Shown: positions 17,837 to 27,059, counted from the stretch's first letter. The stretch: 37,981 nt of DNA from Bacteroidales bacterium (GCA_016936355.1 JAFGYB010000009.1:1-37981); one strand, 5' to 3'. Numbers and translations are program-made. Notes: a model not told the origin generated them from the sequence alone.

Positions 17837-19144
17837 GTGAGTGAATTAAAGAATTTTGTAGCAGAATTACGCTGGCGGGGCATGATCCATGATGTGATGC
17901 CCGGAACCGAGGAACAGTTAAACAAACAAATGACCTCTGGTTATGTGGGGATTGATCCCACCGCCGATTCACTGCACATTGGTCACCTGGTTGGTGTGAT
18001 GATGCTGAAGCATTTGCAACTGGCCGGTCACAGGCCGATTGCTCTTGTGGGAGGCGCCACGGGGATGATTGGTGATCCTTCGGGAAAATCGCAGGAACGC
18101 AATTTACTGGACGAAAAAACACTGCGCGAAAATGAAGCTGCCATTAAAAAACAATTGGCCAAGTTTCTGGATTTTGAAAGTCATGCTGAGAATAAAGCCC
18201 TTCTGGTCAACAATTATGACTGGATGAAAAATTTCAGCTTTCTGGAATTCATCCGCGATATCGGCAAACACCTCACCGTAAATTATATGATGGCCAAAGA
18301 TTCGGTAAAAAAACGCATCGGCTCCGACAGTAAATCGGGCATGTCGTTTACTGAATTTTCTTACCAACTGGTGCAGGGTTACGACTTTTTGTATCTCTAC
18401 CAAAACAAAAACTGCAAGTTGCAGATGGGTGGTGCCGATCAGTGGGGAAATATTGTTACCGGAACAGAACTCATTCGTCGTAAACTGGGGCATGAGGAAG
18501 AAGCGTTTGCCCTGACCTGTCCGCTGATCACCAAAGCCGACGGGGGCAAATTCGGAAAAACGGAAAGCGGCAATGTGTGGCTCGACCCGGAACGCACTAC
18601 GCCCTATGAGTTTTACCAGTTCTGGATGAATGTATCCGACGAAGATGCTGAAAAATACATCAAGATTTTCACGTTGCTCTCTGAAGGCGAAGTGGATGCA
18701 TTGGTCGAAGAACATCGTCAGGCACCTCACTTGCGTGTACTTCAAAAACGATTGGCCTCTGAAATCACCACATTAGTCCATTCAGCGGAAGATCTCACGG
18801 CTGCTGAAGAAGCATCACAAATCCTTTTTGGAAAGGGAACCACCGATACACTGAGGAAACTGAACGAAAAGGTCCTGCTGAGTGTTTTCAACGGAGTTCC
18901 CCAACCGGAAGTTTCCCGTAAGGAGCTGGAAGATGGGGTGGGCTTGCTGGATTTCCTGGCGGAAAAAACCGGTGTTTTTAAATCCAACGGCGAAGCCCGC
19001 CGCATGCTGAAAGACAATGCCGTTCAGATAAACAAATCAAAGATTGATGAAAATTATGCCCTTAGTGCGAATGATTTGCTCAACGACAAATACATCCTGG
19101 TTCAAAAAGGGAAGAAGAATTATTATCTGGTAAAAATTGTTTAA
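17837..19144 (+). CDS. tyrS: Tyrosyl-tRNA synthetase
   Basis: This 435-residue class I synthetase charges tRNA-Tyr. HIGH is at residues 47-50 ([10 protein letters not shown]), and the KMSKS equivalent is KFGKT at 238-242, the form usual in bacterial TyrS. GGADQWGN and the C-terminal S4 RNA-binding domain (about 365-430) are present. The start is a GTG: a stop codon lies two codons upstream and no in-frame ATG precedes the conserved [10 protein letters not shown] segment. The purine-rich AAGAGG adjoins the GTG so closely that it is unlikely to act as a normal ribosome binding site. Confidence 0.96.
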   Translation: MSELKNFVAELRWRGMIHDVMPGTEEQLNKQMTSGYVGIDPTADSLHIGHLVGVMMLKHLQLAGHRPIALVGGATGMIGDPSGKSQERNLLDEKTLRENEAAIKKQLAKFLDFESHAENKALLVNNYDWMKNFSFLEFIRDIGKHLTVNYMMAKDSVKKRIGSDSKSGMSFTEFSYQLVQGYDFLYLYQNKNCKLQMGGADQWGNIVTGTELIRRKLGHEEEAFALTCPLITKADGGKFGKTESGNVWLDPERTTPYEFYQFWMNVSDEDAEKYIKIFTLLSEGEVDALVEEHRQAPHLRVLQKRLASEITTLVHSAEDLTAAEEASQILFGKGTTDTLRKLNEKVLLSVFNGVPQPEVSRKELEDGVGLLDFLAEKTGVFKSNGEARRMLKDNAVQINKSKIDENYALSANDLLNDKYILVQKGKKNYYLVKIV

Positions 19145-19191
19145 AACTTTTGCCCGCCTGCTCTCATTGACTTTTGTGAATGCTTAATTTT

Positions 19192-19215
19192 ATCGAAAAC
19201 ACTTCTGTTTTCGAT
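19192..19215 (+). other. Stem-loop in the leader of the SirB1-like gene
   Basis: Nine-base-pair perfect stem (ATCGAAAAC with GTTTTCGAT) around a six-base loop, 45 bases before the next ATG. No T-run follows, so it is not a standard terminator. It may be a weak end signal for tyrS or a leader structure. Confidence 0.4.
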
Positions 19216-19259
19216 CGGTTGCCCTATGGGAGCTGATCAAAACGGGTAAATTGGATTGA

Positions 19260-20138
19260 ATGGCCGAAGAGGATAAAAAAGAGCTGGAAGCATTGGTACG
19301 GTTAATGGACGAACCGGACCGGGAGGTCTTTGACCGAATACGACAGCGGGTACTGGAGTACGGCACGGAGGCCATTCCTTATCTGGAAGCCGCCTGGATG
19401 AAACTGGCGGATAAAGGAGAACTGGAGCGGATCGAAGACGTTATGGATGAAATTTACCTGAACGATACCTTCGAAAAACTGAAAGCCTGGAAGCAACAAG
19501 AAAAACACGATTTGCTGGAAGCCTACCTGCTGTTATCGGCTTTTCAGGAACCGGATTTCTCCTACGAAGACCACCGCAAATCGGTGGAAAAGATTTACCG
19601 GGATGTGTGGCTGGAAATGAACGAGGAACTCACTGCGCTGGAAAAGGTACGGGTGATGAACCATATTTTTTATACCGTGTATGGGTTCAGGGAACTGAAA
19701 GATAAAAAAGTCAGTCCGCTGTCCTATTTAATCAGCAATGTGTTGCGTGTTCAGAAAGGCAATCCGTTGTCGCTGGCCCTGCTGTATCTGATCATTGCAC
19801 AGCATACGGGGCTGCCGGTTTTTGGTGTGAACCTGCCCTATCATTTCATTCTGGCCTATATGGACGACACCAAACCCTTGAAAAAGGCTGCCGAATACCG
19901 GGAAAGTGAAATTCTGTTTTATCTGAACCCGTTTAACAAGGGAGTTGTGTTCAAGCAAAGCGAAATCGATCTTTTTCTCAAACAGTTAAAAATAAAAGCC
20001 TCCGAAGAATTCTACCTTCCGGTAGACAATGTGGACACCATCCGTCGGTTGATTGTTGAAATGGCCGTGAGCCAGCAAAACAACGGCAAAAGCAAAAAAG
20101 CAGAGGCCCTGAAGCACTTGTTGAAAGCACTGGAGTAG
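19260..20138 (+). CDS. SirB1/transglutaminase-like family protein
   Basis: A 292-residue protein whose central part (about residues 150-225) matches the transglutaminase-like superfamily of the SirB1 type: KGNPLSLALLYLIIAQ, then LPVFGVNLPYHFILAY. The histidine of PYHF is at the family's conserved position. The first 100 residues are charged and helical (HEAT-like in feel), and the last 40 form a helical tail rich in Lys. The NPLSL segment has serine where true transglutaminases have the catalytic cysteine, as is usual for SirB1, so enzymatic activity is doubtful. Its role is unknown. It is convergent with purC. Confidence 0.8.
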   Translation: MAEEDKKELEALVRLMDEPDREVFDRIRQRVLEYGTEAIPYLEAAWMKLADKGELERIEDVMDEIYLNDTFEKLKAWKQQEKHDLLEAYLLLSAFQEPDFSYEDHRKSVEKIYRDVWLEMNEELTALEKVRVMNHIFYTVYGFRELKDKKVSPLSYLISNVLRVQKGNPLSLALLYLIIAQHTGLPVFGVNLPYHFILAYMDDTKPLKKAAEYRESEILFYLNPFNKGVVFKQSEIDLFLKQLKIKASEEFYLPVDNVDTIRRLIVEMAVSQQNNGKSKKAEALKHLLKALE

Positions 20139-20151
20139 AGAGTGGTCAAAC

Positions 20152-20194
20152 GATTGTCAAACAAGAACAATGATTTCACGATCGTCTGACAATC
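20152..20194. repeat. Inverted repeat between convergent genes
   Basis: GATTGTCA at 20152-20159 is mirrored by TGACAATC at 20187-20194 in the gap between the SirB1-like gene and purC. There is also a short direct repeat GTCAAAC and a small palindrome ACGATCGT inside. It may be a weak bidirectional transcription end. Confidence 0.35.
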
Positions 20195-20196
20195 CT

Positions 20197-21150
20197 TTAT
20201 CCCTGTTCTTTCAGGAAGATTTCGATGTTTTTCCGTACCCGGTCAAGAACGTTTTTCGGATCGGCATATTCAAAAGGTTTACCGGTTATATGCTCATACA
20301 ACTCGATGTATCGCTGGGATATTTCTTGTACTTTCTGATCCGTCATTTCCGGTTGGGTTTGTCCTTCTTTGCCCTGGAAACCGTTTTCCATGAGCCATTC
20401 CCGAACAAATTCTTTGGAAAGCTGTCGTTGCGGCAAGCCCTTGGCAAAGTGATTTTCATAAGTGTCGGCATAGAAATAACGCGAAGAATCGGGGGTGTGA
20501 ATTTCATCGATCAGATAAATCTGATCACCGATTTTTCCGAATTCATATTTCGTATCCACCAGGATCAATCCTTTTTCTGAAGCCATCTGGCTGCCTCTTT
20601 CAAAAAGCTTGCGCGTGATGTTTTCCATTTGTTCATAGTCTTCGGCTGAAACCAGTCCGCTGCGGATGATTTCTGCTCCGGAGATGTCTTCATCATGTCC
20701 CTCGGAGGCTTTGGTAGTGGGTGTGATGATGGGTTCAGGGAACCGTTCGTGTTCGCGCATACCGTTGGGAATGGGAACGCCGCAGAGGGTACGGGCACCT
20801 GATTTATAGGTTCGCCAGGAACTGCCGGTCAGATAGCCGCGGATGATCATTTCCACGGGAAAAGGTTCACATTTTTTTCCCACGGTCACCATAGGGTCAA
20901 TGGTAGCAATTTTCCAGTTGGGTACAAGGTCGCGGGTGGCATCCAGAAATTGGGATGCAATCTGGTTCAGCACCTGTCCTTTGTAGGGAATGCCCCGGGA
21001 AAGGACTACATCGAAGGCCGAAATGCGGTCCGTAGCAACCATCACCAGGTATTGGTCGTTGATGTTATATACATCGCGTACTTTTCCGTGGTAAACACTT
21101 TTCTGCCCGGGAAAGGAAAAGTCGGTTCTGATGACAGATTCGGCAAGCAT
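20197..21150 (-). CDS. purC: Phosphoribosylaminoimidazole-succinocarboxamide synthase (SAICAR synthetase)
   Basis: This 317-residue ATP-dependent ligase joins aspartate to CAIR in purine synthesis. The start region [10 protein letters not shown] and the [12 protein letters not shown] motif are canonical. [23 protein letters not shown] and [12 protein letters not shown] are conserved substrate- and metal-binding stretches. The length is that of the long eukaryote-like form common in Bacteroidota, rather than the ~240-residue E. coli form. It begins four bases after the phoH stop and is almost certainly co-transcribed with phoH. Confidence 0.96.
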   Translation of the reverse strand: MLAESVIRTDFSFPGQKSVYHGKVRDVYNINDQYLVMVATDRISAFDVVLSRGIPYKGQVLNQIASQFLDATRDLVPNWKIATIDPMVTVGKKCEPFPVEMIIRGYLTGSSWRTYKSGARTLCGVPIPNGMREHERFPEPIITPTTKASEGHDEDISGAEIIRSGLVSAEDYEQMENITRKLFERGSQMASEKGLILVDTKYEFGKIGDQIYLIDEIHTPDSSRYFYADTYENHFAKGLPQRQLSKEFVREWLMENGFQGKEGQTQPEMTDQKVQEISQRYIELYEHITGKPFEYADPKNVLDRVRKNIEIFLKEQG

Positions 21151-21154
21151 AAGT

Positions 21155-22105
21155 TTACTGATTTAGGTGTTTTTGATAGGCGTTTACGATTTTGGATACC
21201 AGCTTATGCCGGACAATGTCTTTGTCATTCAAAAAGATAAAGTCAATTTCTTTGATATCGCTGAGTATTTCTTTTGCCTGCAACAATCCCGATCGTTTGT
21301 TTCGGGGTAAATCGATTTGGGTAATGTCGCCGGTAATGATGAATTTGGAATCTTTTCCCATTCGGGTGAGAAACATTTTCAGCTGGCTTTCGGAAGCGTT
21401 CTGGGCTTCGTCGAGAATGGCAAAAACATTGCCCAGTGTACGGCCGCGCATGTACGCCAACGGAGCCACTTCGATGGTTTCATCTTCCAGATAGGAAATA
21501 AGCTTCTGGGTAGGCAGCATGTCGCGCAAAGCGTCGTACAACGGTTGCAGGTAAGGATCCAGTTTTTCTTTCATATCACCGGGAAGGAACCCCAGACTTT
21601 CGCCGGCTTCCACGGCAGGACGGGTCAGAATAATTTTGCGGACTTCTTTGTTTTTCAGGGCGCGCACAGCCAGGGCAACGGCGGTATAGGTTTTACCCGT
21701 ACCGGCAGGTCCTATGGCGAAAAGCATGTCTTTCTTATCGATGCTTTCCACCATTTTTTTCTGGTTTACGGTTTGGGCTTTAATGATCTTGCCGTGTCTT
21801 CCATACACCAGTACCGGATCATTGCCGCTGTGTTTTTCTTCCGCCGGCATTTCCTCCCGGTCCATAATCTGACTGATCTCCTGTTCGGTGATCTTCCCGA
21901 ACCGGTCGAAATAGGCCTGCAACAGTTCGAAACGCTGCTCAAACGTGCGAATTTCATCGGGATCGCCCATCAGTTTGATCATATTGCCCCGGGCAATGAT
22001 TTTCAGTTTTGGGAAGAGGTCTTTGATCAGGTTCAGATGTTTGTCTCCCGGCCCGAAAAGTTCTATCGGGTTCTCCACATCCAGCTGAATAATGCTTTCG
22101 CTCAT
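21155..22105 (-). CDS. phoH: PhoH-family ATPase
   Basis: A 316-residue PhoH-like protein. Walker A is GPAGTGKT at residues 132-139 and Walker B is [11 protein letters not shown] at about 228-238, with the conserved [17 protein letters not shown] between them. The N-terminal 60 residues resemble the KH-like extension of the YbeZ/PhoL branch, linked to ribosome and RNA metabolism. The ATPase probably acts on RNA. It heads the phoH-purC pair and diverges from the SAM hydrolase gene. Confidence 0.93.
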   Translation of the reverse strand: MSESIIQLDVENPIELFGPGDKHLNLIKDLFPKLKIIARGNMIKLMGDPDEIRTFEQRFELLQAYFDRFGKITEQEISQIMDREEMPAEEKHSGNDPVLVYGRHGKIIKAQTVNQKKMVESIDKKDMLFAIGPAGTGKTYTAVALAVRALKNKEVRKIILTRPAVEAGESLGFLPGDMKEKLDPYLQPLYDALRDMLPTQKLISYLEDETIEVAPLAYMRGRTLGNVFAILDEAQNASESQLKMFLTRMGKDSKFIITGDITQIDLPRNKRSGLLQAKEILSDIKEIDFIFLNDKDIVRHKLVSKIVNAYQKHLNQ

Positions 22106-22137
22106 AGGCCTTAAGAGTGAACCTTTTGTTTGCGGAA

Positions 22138-22145
22138 CAAAAATA
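22138..22145 (-). promoter_or_regulatory. Putative -7 box of phoH-purC
   Basis: The minus strand reads TATTTTTG, matching TAnnTTTG, 33 bases before the phoH ATG. It sits back-to-back with the box serving the DUF62 gene. Confidence 0.35.
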
Positions 22146-22180
22146 TTAAAAATTGAATGAAATAAAAGGTTGAAAATACT

Positions 22181-22188
22181 TAATTTTG
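22181..22188 (+). promoter_or_regulatory. Putative -7 box of the DUF62 gene
   Basis: TAATTTTG matches TAnnTTTG. The implied transcript starts near 22195, inside the longest possible frame (a TTG start at 22186), which favours the ATG at 22237. Confidence 0.4.
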
Positions 22189-22236
22189 AGAAGTTTATTT
22201 TTTCGAAATAAACCGAAGAAACCGGAAAAGAAAAGC

Positions 22237-23067
22237 ATGGCGATCATTACATTAACAACGGATTGGGGAGACAGGGACTATTATGTGGCTGCTGCCAAAG
22301 GGCGTATTCTGCAGGAGATGCCCGAAGCGACCATAGTGGATGTATCCCACAAGGTTCGTCCGTTTGACAGTACGGAAGCAGCGTATCTTTTGCGCCATGT
22401 ATATTCGCATTTTCCCAAAGGTACCGTTCATCTGATCGGCATCAATACAGAAGAAACCGACCGGGTTTCCCATGTTTGTGTGTTGTACGACGGACATTAT
22501 TTCATCGGTGCCGACGACGGTATTTTTTCGCTTATCTTTAAGCAAAAGCCGGAAAAGGCTGTTTATCTGGAAACGCCCCACGAAGGTTCTTCCCATACTT
22601 TTTCCACCCGTGACCGGTTTGTGGGAGCAGCTGTTTTGCTGGCCAAAGGAGCTTCGCTGGACGAACTGGGAAGATCCGAAGCTGAACTGGTTCAAAAGCT
22701 TTCTTTCGAGCCGGCATCCAACCAGCAGGGCATTCGGGGTATGGTCATTCATATTGACACCTATGAGAACCTGATCACCAATATTCCCCGGTCGTTGTTT
22801 GATGAAGTTATTGGAACCAAACCCTTCCGGCTGGCATTGAAAGGTTATGCGTGTTCCGAAGTAAGCGAGGGTTATTCCGATGTTCCCGAAAGCGAAATCC
22901 TGTGTTTGTTTGGCAGCAACGACCTGTTGCAGGTGGCACTGAACAAAGCCAATGCGGCCTCGCTTCTGGGCATTAGCCTCAACGATCCCATTACCGTTCT
23001 GTTACAGGAAGAAATTGAAACGACCCAACGACCCAACCTTAAGCTAAGCTCGTCTTCCGGTTTTTAA
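22237..23067 (+). CDS. SAM hydroxide adenosyltransferase (DUF62 / SAM hydrolase family)
   Basis: The 276-residue protein belongs to the DUF62 family related to fluorinase and chlorinase. Characterised non-halogenating members hydrolyse S-adenosylmethionine to adenosine and methionine. The start MAIITLTTDWG..YYVAAAKG, the segment IVDVSHKVRPFD, the FIGADDGIF loop and the HTFSTRDRF stretch (family consensus HTFHGRD) are all typical. The fluorinase-specific 23-residue insertion is not evident, fitting a hydrolase. The ATG at 22237 is chosen over an upstream TTG because the promoter overlaps the TTG. Its 3' end overlaps the convergent PAP2 gene by 29 bases. Confidence 0.9.
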   Translation: MAIITLTTDWGDRDYYVAAAKGRILQEMPEATIVDVSHKVRPFDSTEAAYLLRHVYSHFPKGTVHLIGINTEETDRVSHVCVLYDGHYFIGADDGIFSLIFKQKPEKAVYLETPHEGSSHTFSTRDRFVGAAVLLAKGASLDELGRSEAELVQKLSFEPASNQQGIRGMVIHIDTYENLITNIPRSLFDEVIGTKPFRLALKGYACSEVSEGYSDVPESEILCLFGSNDLLQVALNKANAASLLGISLNDPITVLLQEEIETTQRPNLKLSSSSGF

Positions 23068-23623
23068 TCAGATTTTCTGTATACCGGTATAAATAATAGA
23101 GCCCGGTTCCAATCAGATAACCCACAATAACTCCACCCAGGATGTCTCCCGGATAATGTACGCCTAAATACATTCGGCTGTAGATGATCAGTAAGGCCCA
23201 GATCCAGAGGGACCAGTGAATCCATTTGTACTTATTTCGGAATAAATGAGTCAGTAATGCCAGCACTGAGAAACTGTTGGTGGCATGGGAAGAGATAAAT
23301 CCATACAAACCGCCCCGATAACCGTTTACAACATGAACCAGGTTTTCTATCCCCGGCTGATGAGTGGGGCGTAACCGATGGAAAACATTTTTAAACAGGT
23401 GGACAGAAATCTGATCGCCAGCGGTGATGGTCAGAGCCACAAAAACCAATACCAGAAAACCGTACCATTTCTTTTCCTTAAAAATGAAAAAAATCAGCAG
23501 GGCATAGAAAGGAGCCCATAAAAACCGGGCACTGACGTCTACCATAAAGGAGTCAAAAAAGGGACTGTGGTGACTGTTGATGAAAAGCAGCAGCTGCTGA
23601 TCCAGGTGAATGAGTTCAGACAT
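23039..23623 (-). CDS. PAP2-family membrane phosphatase
   Basis: This 194-residue integral membrane protein has the three PAP2 phosphatase motifs in order: K-x6-RP (KNVFHRLRP), the SSHATNSFS version of PSGH, and SR-x5-H-x3-D (SRMYLGVHYPGD). About five or six hydrophobic helices are visible. Relatives dephosphorylate undecaprenyl pyrophosphate, phosphatidylglycerol phosphate or lipid A precursors at the outer face of the inner membrane; which one applies here cannot be told. Its start overlaps the stop of the upstream exported protein by one base (TAATG), so the pair is coupled. Confidence 0.92.
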   Translation of the reverse strand: MSELIHLDQQLLLFINSHHSPFFDSFMVDVSARFLWAPFYALLIFFIFKEKKWYGFLVLVFVALTITAGDQISVHLFKNVFHRLRPTHQPGIENLVHVVNGYRGGLYGFISSHATNSFSVLALLTHLFRNKYKWIHWSLWIWALLIIYSRMYLGVHYPGDILGGVIVGYLIGTGLYYLYRYTENLIKNRKTSLA

Positions 23624-24282
23624 TATTTTTCTTTTTTGTTATCGTTTTTCTTGTCTTTATCCTTCCCCGTTAATTTAATGGATTGGTCCAGTAATTGATA
23701 ATATTCGGTATTGTAAGGATCTCTGTGAATTAAGATTTCAAGAAAATCCTTAGCCTTGTTTCCTTTTTTCTTTTTAAGCGCTGCTTTTATCTTTTTCATG
23801 TAATAGGCATCCGAAAGGCAGGCGTATCCCGGATTATCACCCACGTATACAAAAGCCGCATCGGCTGTGTTGGTCCGGGTATTTTTCAGGTTAAACATAA
23901 ACGGCACCTCAAAATGAGTGTATTTTTGATCCTGACACGGATTCCAGTGTCCCTTGGTACTCTTCAGGAAAGCAGAAATCTGATCGTCCATTTTATAGCC
24001 CAACGGGTTTCGAAGCTTGATGTTCGTAATGACCCCCTTGCAGTTCACATCAAAGGAAGCAATCACAATGCCAACAATACAGTTTTGCCGGGCTTCATCG
24101 GTGTATTTTACCGACTTGAGAAACATACTTTCAAAACCATAATAACCGCCGACAAATCGATAATCCATCAATGTTTTCAGTTGATTAAGTCTGAATTCGT
24201 TGGTGGAAACCTGGTTTTGTGCAAATGAAAAATGGCTGAAAAAGAGCAAACTGGATATCAGAAAGAATACTTTTTTAGACAT
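23623..24282 (-). CDS. Exported protein with TonB C-terminal-like domain
   Basis: The ATG at 24282 is chosen over an upstream TTG at 24303 because it begins a good signal peptide (MSKKVFFLISSLLFFSHFSFA, cut before QNQ). The mature protein is about 200 residues. Residues around 60-125 (IVIASFDVNCKGVITNIKLRNP, then HWNPC...FEVPFMFNL) follow the pattern of TonB C-terminal or energy-transducer-like folds, which recur in Bacteroidota periplasmic proteins. The C-terminus is very rich in Lys and Asp (KDKDKKNDNKKEK). It is translationally coupled to the PAP2 gene downstream. The fold call is moderate and the function unknown. Confidence 0.75.
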   Translation of the reverse strand: MSKKVFFLISSLLFFSHFSFAQNQVSTNEFRLNQLKTLMDYRFVGGYYGFESMFLKSVKYTDEARQNCIVGIVIASFDVNCKGVITNIKLRNPLGYKMDDQISAFLKSTKGHWNPCQDQKYTHFEVPFMFNLKNTRTNTADAAFVYVGDNPGYACLSDAYYMKKIKAALKKKKGNKAKDFLEILIHRDPYNTEYYQLLDQSIKLTGKDKDKKNDNKKEK

Positions 24283-24380
24283 AAAATTCCGTTTATGAAT
24301 CAACGGGATAAAAGTAGCAAAATTTCACAGCGCCTTTCATTTTGTTTCAGAAAAGCGCAAACAGACTGACATTCAGAAAT

Positions 24381-24413
24381 AAAAAATCCGCGGCTCATGT
24401 TCATGAGCCGCGG
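24381..24413 (-). terminator. Intrinsic terminator of the 24.4-25.3 kb gene
   Basis: Twelve-base-pair perfect stem (CCGCGGCTCATG at 24388-24399 with its complement at 24402-24413) around a two-base loop. On the minus strand it is followed by a T-rich run. It ends the gene at 24435 and isolates it from the coupled pair further on. Confidence 0.88.
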
Positions 24414-24434
24414 AAGAATGATACAAAATAAATA

Positions 24435-25325
24435 TTACTGTTGGGTTAATCCTTTCAATACATCTTTGATATCGCCCGGAGTAGACATGATTTTCATAAA
24501 AGTACCCATGGTCAGATCGGGCCAAAAGAGGGCCAGACGGTACCTGCCGGGTAAAGCAGTGGCTTCGGTTCCCTGCAAAATAATCTGGTAAGGCATCGCC
24601 GCCAGATGGCTTTCTCCGATAATGGGCAGGAAATGAGCCGATCCTTCTTCGGCGTTCATCAGTCCCACGCCAAACACGGCAATTTTTTGATCGGGAAAGA
24701 TCAGTGTATATACTTCTTTGGTGTCTCCTTTTCCGGATTTCAGGTTTTGGCTGATGACTTTAACCCCCTCTTCGAACGAGGAAAATTCTGCCAGATTATC
24801 CGGATCGTCAAAATACGGCATCATGATTTTGTAATGATACTTGGGCAACGTTTCCTTTTTAACTTCTCCGCCAAAGGGCTCCAGAGTACCCAGTGTTGAA
24901 AAGAGTTTGGTTACTTGCTGCGAAAGAGCGTTCAGTTGCGCCTCCTGCCCGTTCAATTGTTTGCCCCAGTAGGCCAGAAACATGTATTCCGGGTTTTGGA
25001 TGGTGAGGGTTGTTTTGCCGCCCGTCTGCAGCAGACCGACTCTCAATACGGCTGCCAGGGCACCCCGGTCTTTGAATTGCAAGCTCAGGTTTTTAAGGGC
25101 GTCACTCGTAAACGTTAAAACGGTCCAGTTGTCGTTGTTGCCGGGATGATAGGTTCCTAAGACCTGATACCCGTTGTCGGATAAAAGGTTCGCTATTTTT
25201 TGTTCTGCGCTTTGGACAGGTTCATCGAATGTGGTTACCTGATAAAAAGGTTGCAGGCTTTGGGCTGCAGCCGGCAAAATCCCTACACAGAAAATAAATG
25301 CCAGCATCAAAAAATGTTTCTTCAT
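24435..25325 (-). CDS. Exported protein, distantly DUF302-like
   Basis: A 296-residue protein with a clear signal peptide (MKKHFLMLAFIFCVGILPAAA, cut before QSL). The first 130 mature residues (LLSDNGYQVLGTYHP, then ALAAVLRVGLLQ and IQNPEYMFLAYWG) recall DUF302-type periplasmic proteins, but the match is from memory and weak. The second half is unrecognised. The gene stands alone, with a promoter-like box about 75 bases upstream and its own terminator. It probably resides in the periplasm. No function is proposed. Confidence 0.78.
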   Translation of the reverse strand: MKKHFLMLAFIFCVGILPAAAQSLQPFYQVTTFDEPVQSAEQKIANLLSDNGYQVLGTYHPGNNDNWTVLTFTSDALKNLSLQFKDRGALAAVLRVGLLQTGGKTTLTIQNPEYMFLAYWGKQLNGQEAQLNALSQQVTKLFSTLGTLEPFGGEVKKETLPKYHYKIMMPYFDDPDNLAEFSSFEEGVKVISQNLKSGKGDTKEVYTLIFPDQKIAVFGVGLMNAEEGSAHFLPIIGESHLAAMPYQIILQGTEATALPGRYRLALFWPDLTMGTFMKIMSTPGDIKDVLKGLTQQ

Positions 25326-25399
25326 CGCTTTGTTTTAAGGTTACTACTGAGGGCCGAATCCACGATCCGGCACCCCCGGATCAGTTGTTTTATGGAAGG

Positions 25400-25407
25400 C
25401 AAATATA
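25400..25407 (-). promoter_or_regulatory. Putative -7 box of the 25.3 kb exported-protein gene
   Basis: The minus strand reads TATATTTG, an exact TAnnTTTG match about 75 bases before the ATG. The -33 element is unclear. Confidence 0.4.
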
Positions 25408-25429
25408 GCACTAGTGTTAATTAATTAAC

Positions 25430-25582
25430 ATGGGTTGGGAATATTTAGAAGCGATAAAAATAGAAAGTCATGAAACGACTCAGTGGACGGCTTCAGAACT
25501 GAACGTGCCGGAATGGTTCGTTATTCAACAAAGAAAGATTAATCCGTTTGGTCTTCTGCATACCATTCGGCATAAGAAGTAA
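25430..25582 (+). CDS. Possible 50-residue small protein overlapping queD in antisense
   Basis: An ATG-initiated frame of 50 codons (begins MGWEYLEAIK, ends TIRHKK) fills the gap between the exported-protein gene and queD and runs 44 bases into the 3' end of queD on the opposite strand. The stretch TASELNVPEWFVIQQ reads like real protein sequence, and the part outside queD is free of other coding. There is no ribosome binding site or obvious promoter. It may be chance or the remnant of a larger gene. Confidence 0.25.
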   Translation: MGWEYLEAIKIESHETTQWTASELNVPEWFVIQQRKINPFGLLHTIRHKK

Positions 25583-26000
25583 CGGTTTCGCGCAGCAGCA
25601 TGTATTGGAGTTCGATGTTTTCGGGGAGTCTTGCCTTTATCCTTCGGGCAAAATCCACGAGCATTTCCTCGCTGGTGGGATTGTAGTCGGTGATGATGAT
25701 GCGTTCAAACTGATCCTTCAGGTCGCTGATGAGTTTGGCGGGCATTTTTTTGTACAGGATTACCGAGTGGTCGAACTGACCCACAATTTCTTCGCGGACA
25801 ATTTTTTTTAAATCACCGAAATCCATTACCATGCCCAGTTTGGGACTGTTTTCATCCCGGATGGCCGTTCCCGAAACGGTTACTTTCAGCTCGTAGGAAT
25901 GACCGTGAATGTTGCGGCACAACCCGTCGTAGTCTTTCAGTGCGTGGGCGGCTTCAAATTTGAATTCTTTCGTAATGCGAATGATACTCTGTGTGCTCAT
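25539..26000 (-). CDS. queD: 6-carboxytetrahydropterin synthase (QueD/PTPS family)
   Basis: This 153-residue protein is of the 6-pyruvoyltetrahydropterin synthase fold. It shows the zinc ligands His19, His32 and His34 (FEAAHAL...NIHGHSY) and Cys28, the catalytic position, spaced as in QueD. In bacteria this enzyme turns dihydroneopterin triphosphate into 6-carboxytetrahydropterin for queuosine and other 7-deazaguanines. NPTSEEMLVDFA and the conserved RETVTSYAEW end are present. It begins three bases after the stop of the endonuclease gene and is probably the last gene of a three-gene unit. No other queuosine genes are in the window. Confidence 0.93.
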   Translation of the reverse strand: MSTQSIIRITKEFKFEAAHALKDYDGLCRNIHGHSYELKVTVSGTAIRDENSPKLGMVMDFGDLKKIVREEIVGQFDHSVILYKKMPAKLISDLKDQFERIIITDYNPTSEEMLVDFARRIKARLPENIELQYMLLRETVTSYAEWYAEDQTD

Positions 26001-26003
26001 GAT

Positions 26004-27059
26004 TTACATTTTGAGTATTTTGTACTGTTTGGTCCGGTGACTCTGCGGGTCGTTAATGCGCAGCAAAAGCAACCCTTTGGTGAAGTTGCTGATGTCGATT
26101 CCGTTGGTTCCGTTGTCCAGTGTTCCCCTGCTGATTACTTGTCCCATCTCGTTGTACAGCGTATAGGATGCTGAATGCAGGAGTCCGTTTTGCACATGGA
26201 TTGTCCGGTGTGCGGGATTGGGATAAGCAGAAACAGAAAGTTCCTGTTTGTTTGGAACGGCAGAAGCTGTTCCCCATACTTCATCCACATATTCGGGATG
26301 ATCGATATACGGGTTGCGGTTGTGCTGAATGCTGTAAATGGCATTGTTTCGGTCGATTTCTTTTTGGCTTACCGGGTCTTCGTCGTTCCATTTGAGCAAT
26401 AAGGTAAGCGTCCATTGACTGAAAGCCGGATAGGTATCGCCGCTTAAAACATCGCTGTTCCATTGGGTAACGACATTTTCGTAGCAGGTAACCATATAAA
26501 AGTAGGTGCGGGCCAGATCGCCTTTGTATTCGTCAATCGGTTCAAATACGGTACCGGTATATCCTGCTGTAGCACTGGGGCCCAACTTGGAACCGTTGGT
26601 GGATGTCCAGTTTGGACTGGTTACCTCTCCGTAGGGATAGTTGCCTCGTTTTCCATTAACATATCCATCGGTTGGATAAATGTGAAAAAGATCGGTATAC
26701 ATCGGTTCGGCGTCGTTGAACCAGCTTTTCGGAAAACTGTGTTCCCGGTTGTAACAAGAGCCTTCTCCGGAATAATTACCGCATTGGTCGCTGATAAAAG
26801 TATATTCATAATCCGGATTGCCTCCGGGAACATCGCTGTAGATATCCCACACCTTGCCATTAGCCTTTTTATCTGTCGATTGAAAATCAGTCCACAATTG
26901 AGTATAGGTTCTTTCGGTATGGGTATGAATGATGTTAAACAGTGCTGTTTTTAAAGCCGCACCCGTTTTCCCCTGAGCCGCATTGTAATATCCATCCGGA
27001 ATTTGAGCCTGTAAAACAACAGGCAGAATCAGTAAAAAATAGAGTAAAATTTTTTTCAT
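26004..27059 (-). CDS. Secreted endonuclease I with type IX secretion sorting domain
   Basis: A 351-residue exported nuclease. The ATG at 27059 is chosen because a signal peptide starts there (MKKILLYFLLILPVVLQA, cut before QIP); the longer frame would overlap the upstream gene. The catalytic region belongs to the endonuclease I/NucM family: REHSFPKSWF, DLFHIYPTDGYVNGKRGN, and RNNAIYSIQHNRNPYIDHPEYVDEVW (given here as family landmarks, residues about 100-260). The final 75 residues form a T9SS type A sorting domain (YPNPAHRTI, TLYNEMGQVI, FTKGLLLLRI). The enzyme is expected outside or on the cell surface, probably degrading DNA or RNA for nutrients. It sits between a small membrane protein and queD. 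Confidence 0.93.
   Translation of the reverse strand: MKKILLYFLLILPVVLQAQIPDGYYNAAQGKTGAALKTALFNIIHTHTERTYTQLWTDFQSTDKKANGKVWDIYSDVPGGNPDYEYTFISDQCGNYSGEGSCYNREHSFPKSWFNDAEPMYTDLFHIYPTDGYVNGKRGNYPYGEVTSPNWTSTNGSKLGPSATAGYTGTVFEPIDEYKGDLARTYFYMVTCYENVVTQWNSDVLSGDTYPAFSQWTLTLLLKWNDEDPVSQKEIDRNNAIYSIQHNRNPYIDHPEYVDEVWGTASAVPNKQELSVSAYPNPAHRTIHVQNGLLHSASYTLYNEMGQVISRGTLDNGTNGIDISNFTKGLLLLRINDPQSHRTKQYKILKM

Noticed and set aside
21317..22114. 265-codon plus-strand frame across phoH
   Set aside because: It is fully antisense to a clear PhoH ATPase; composition is shadow-like.
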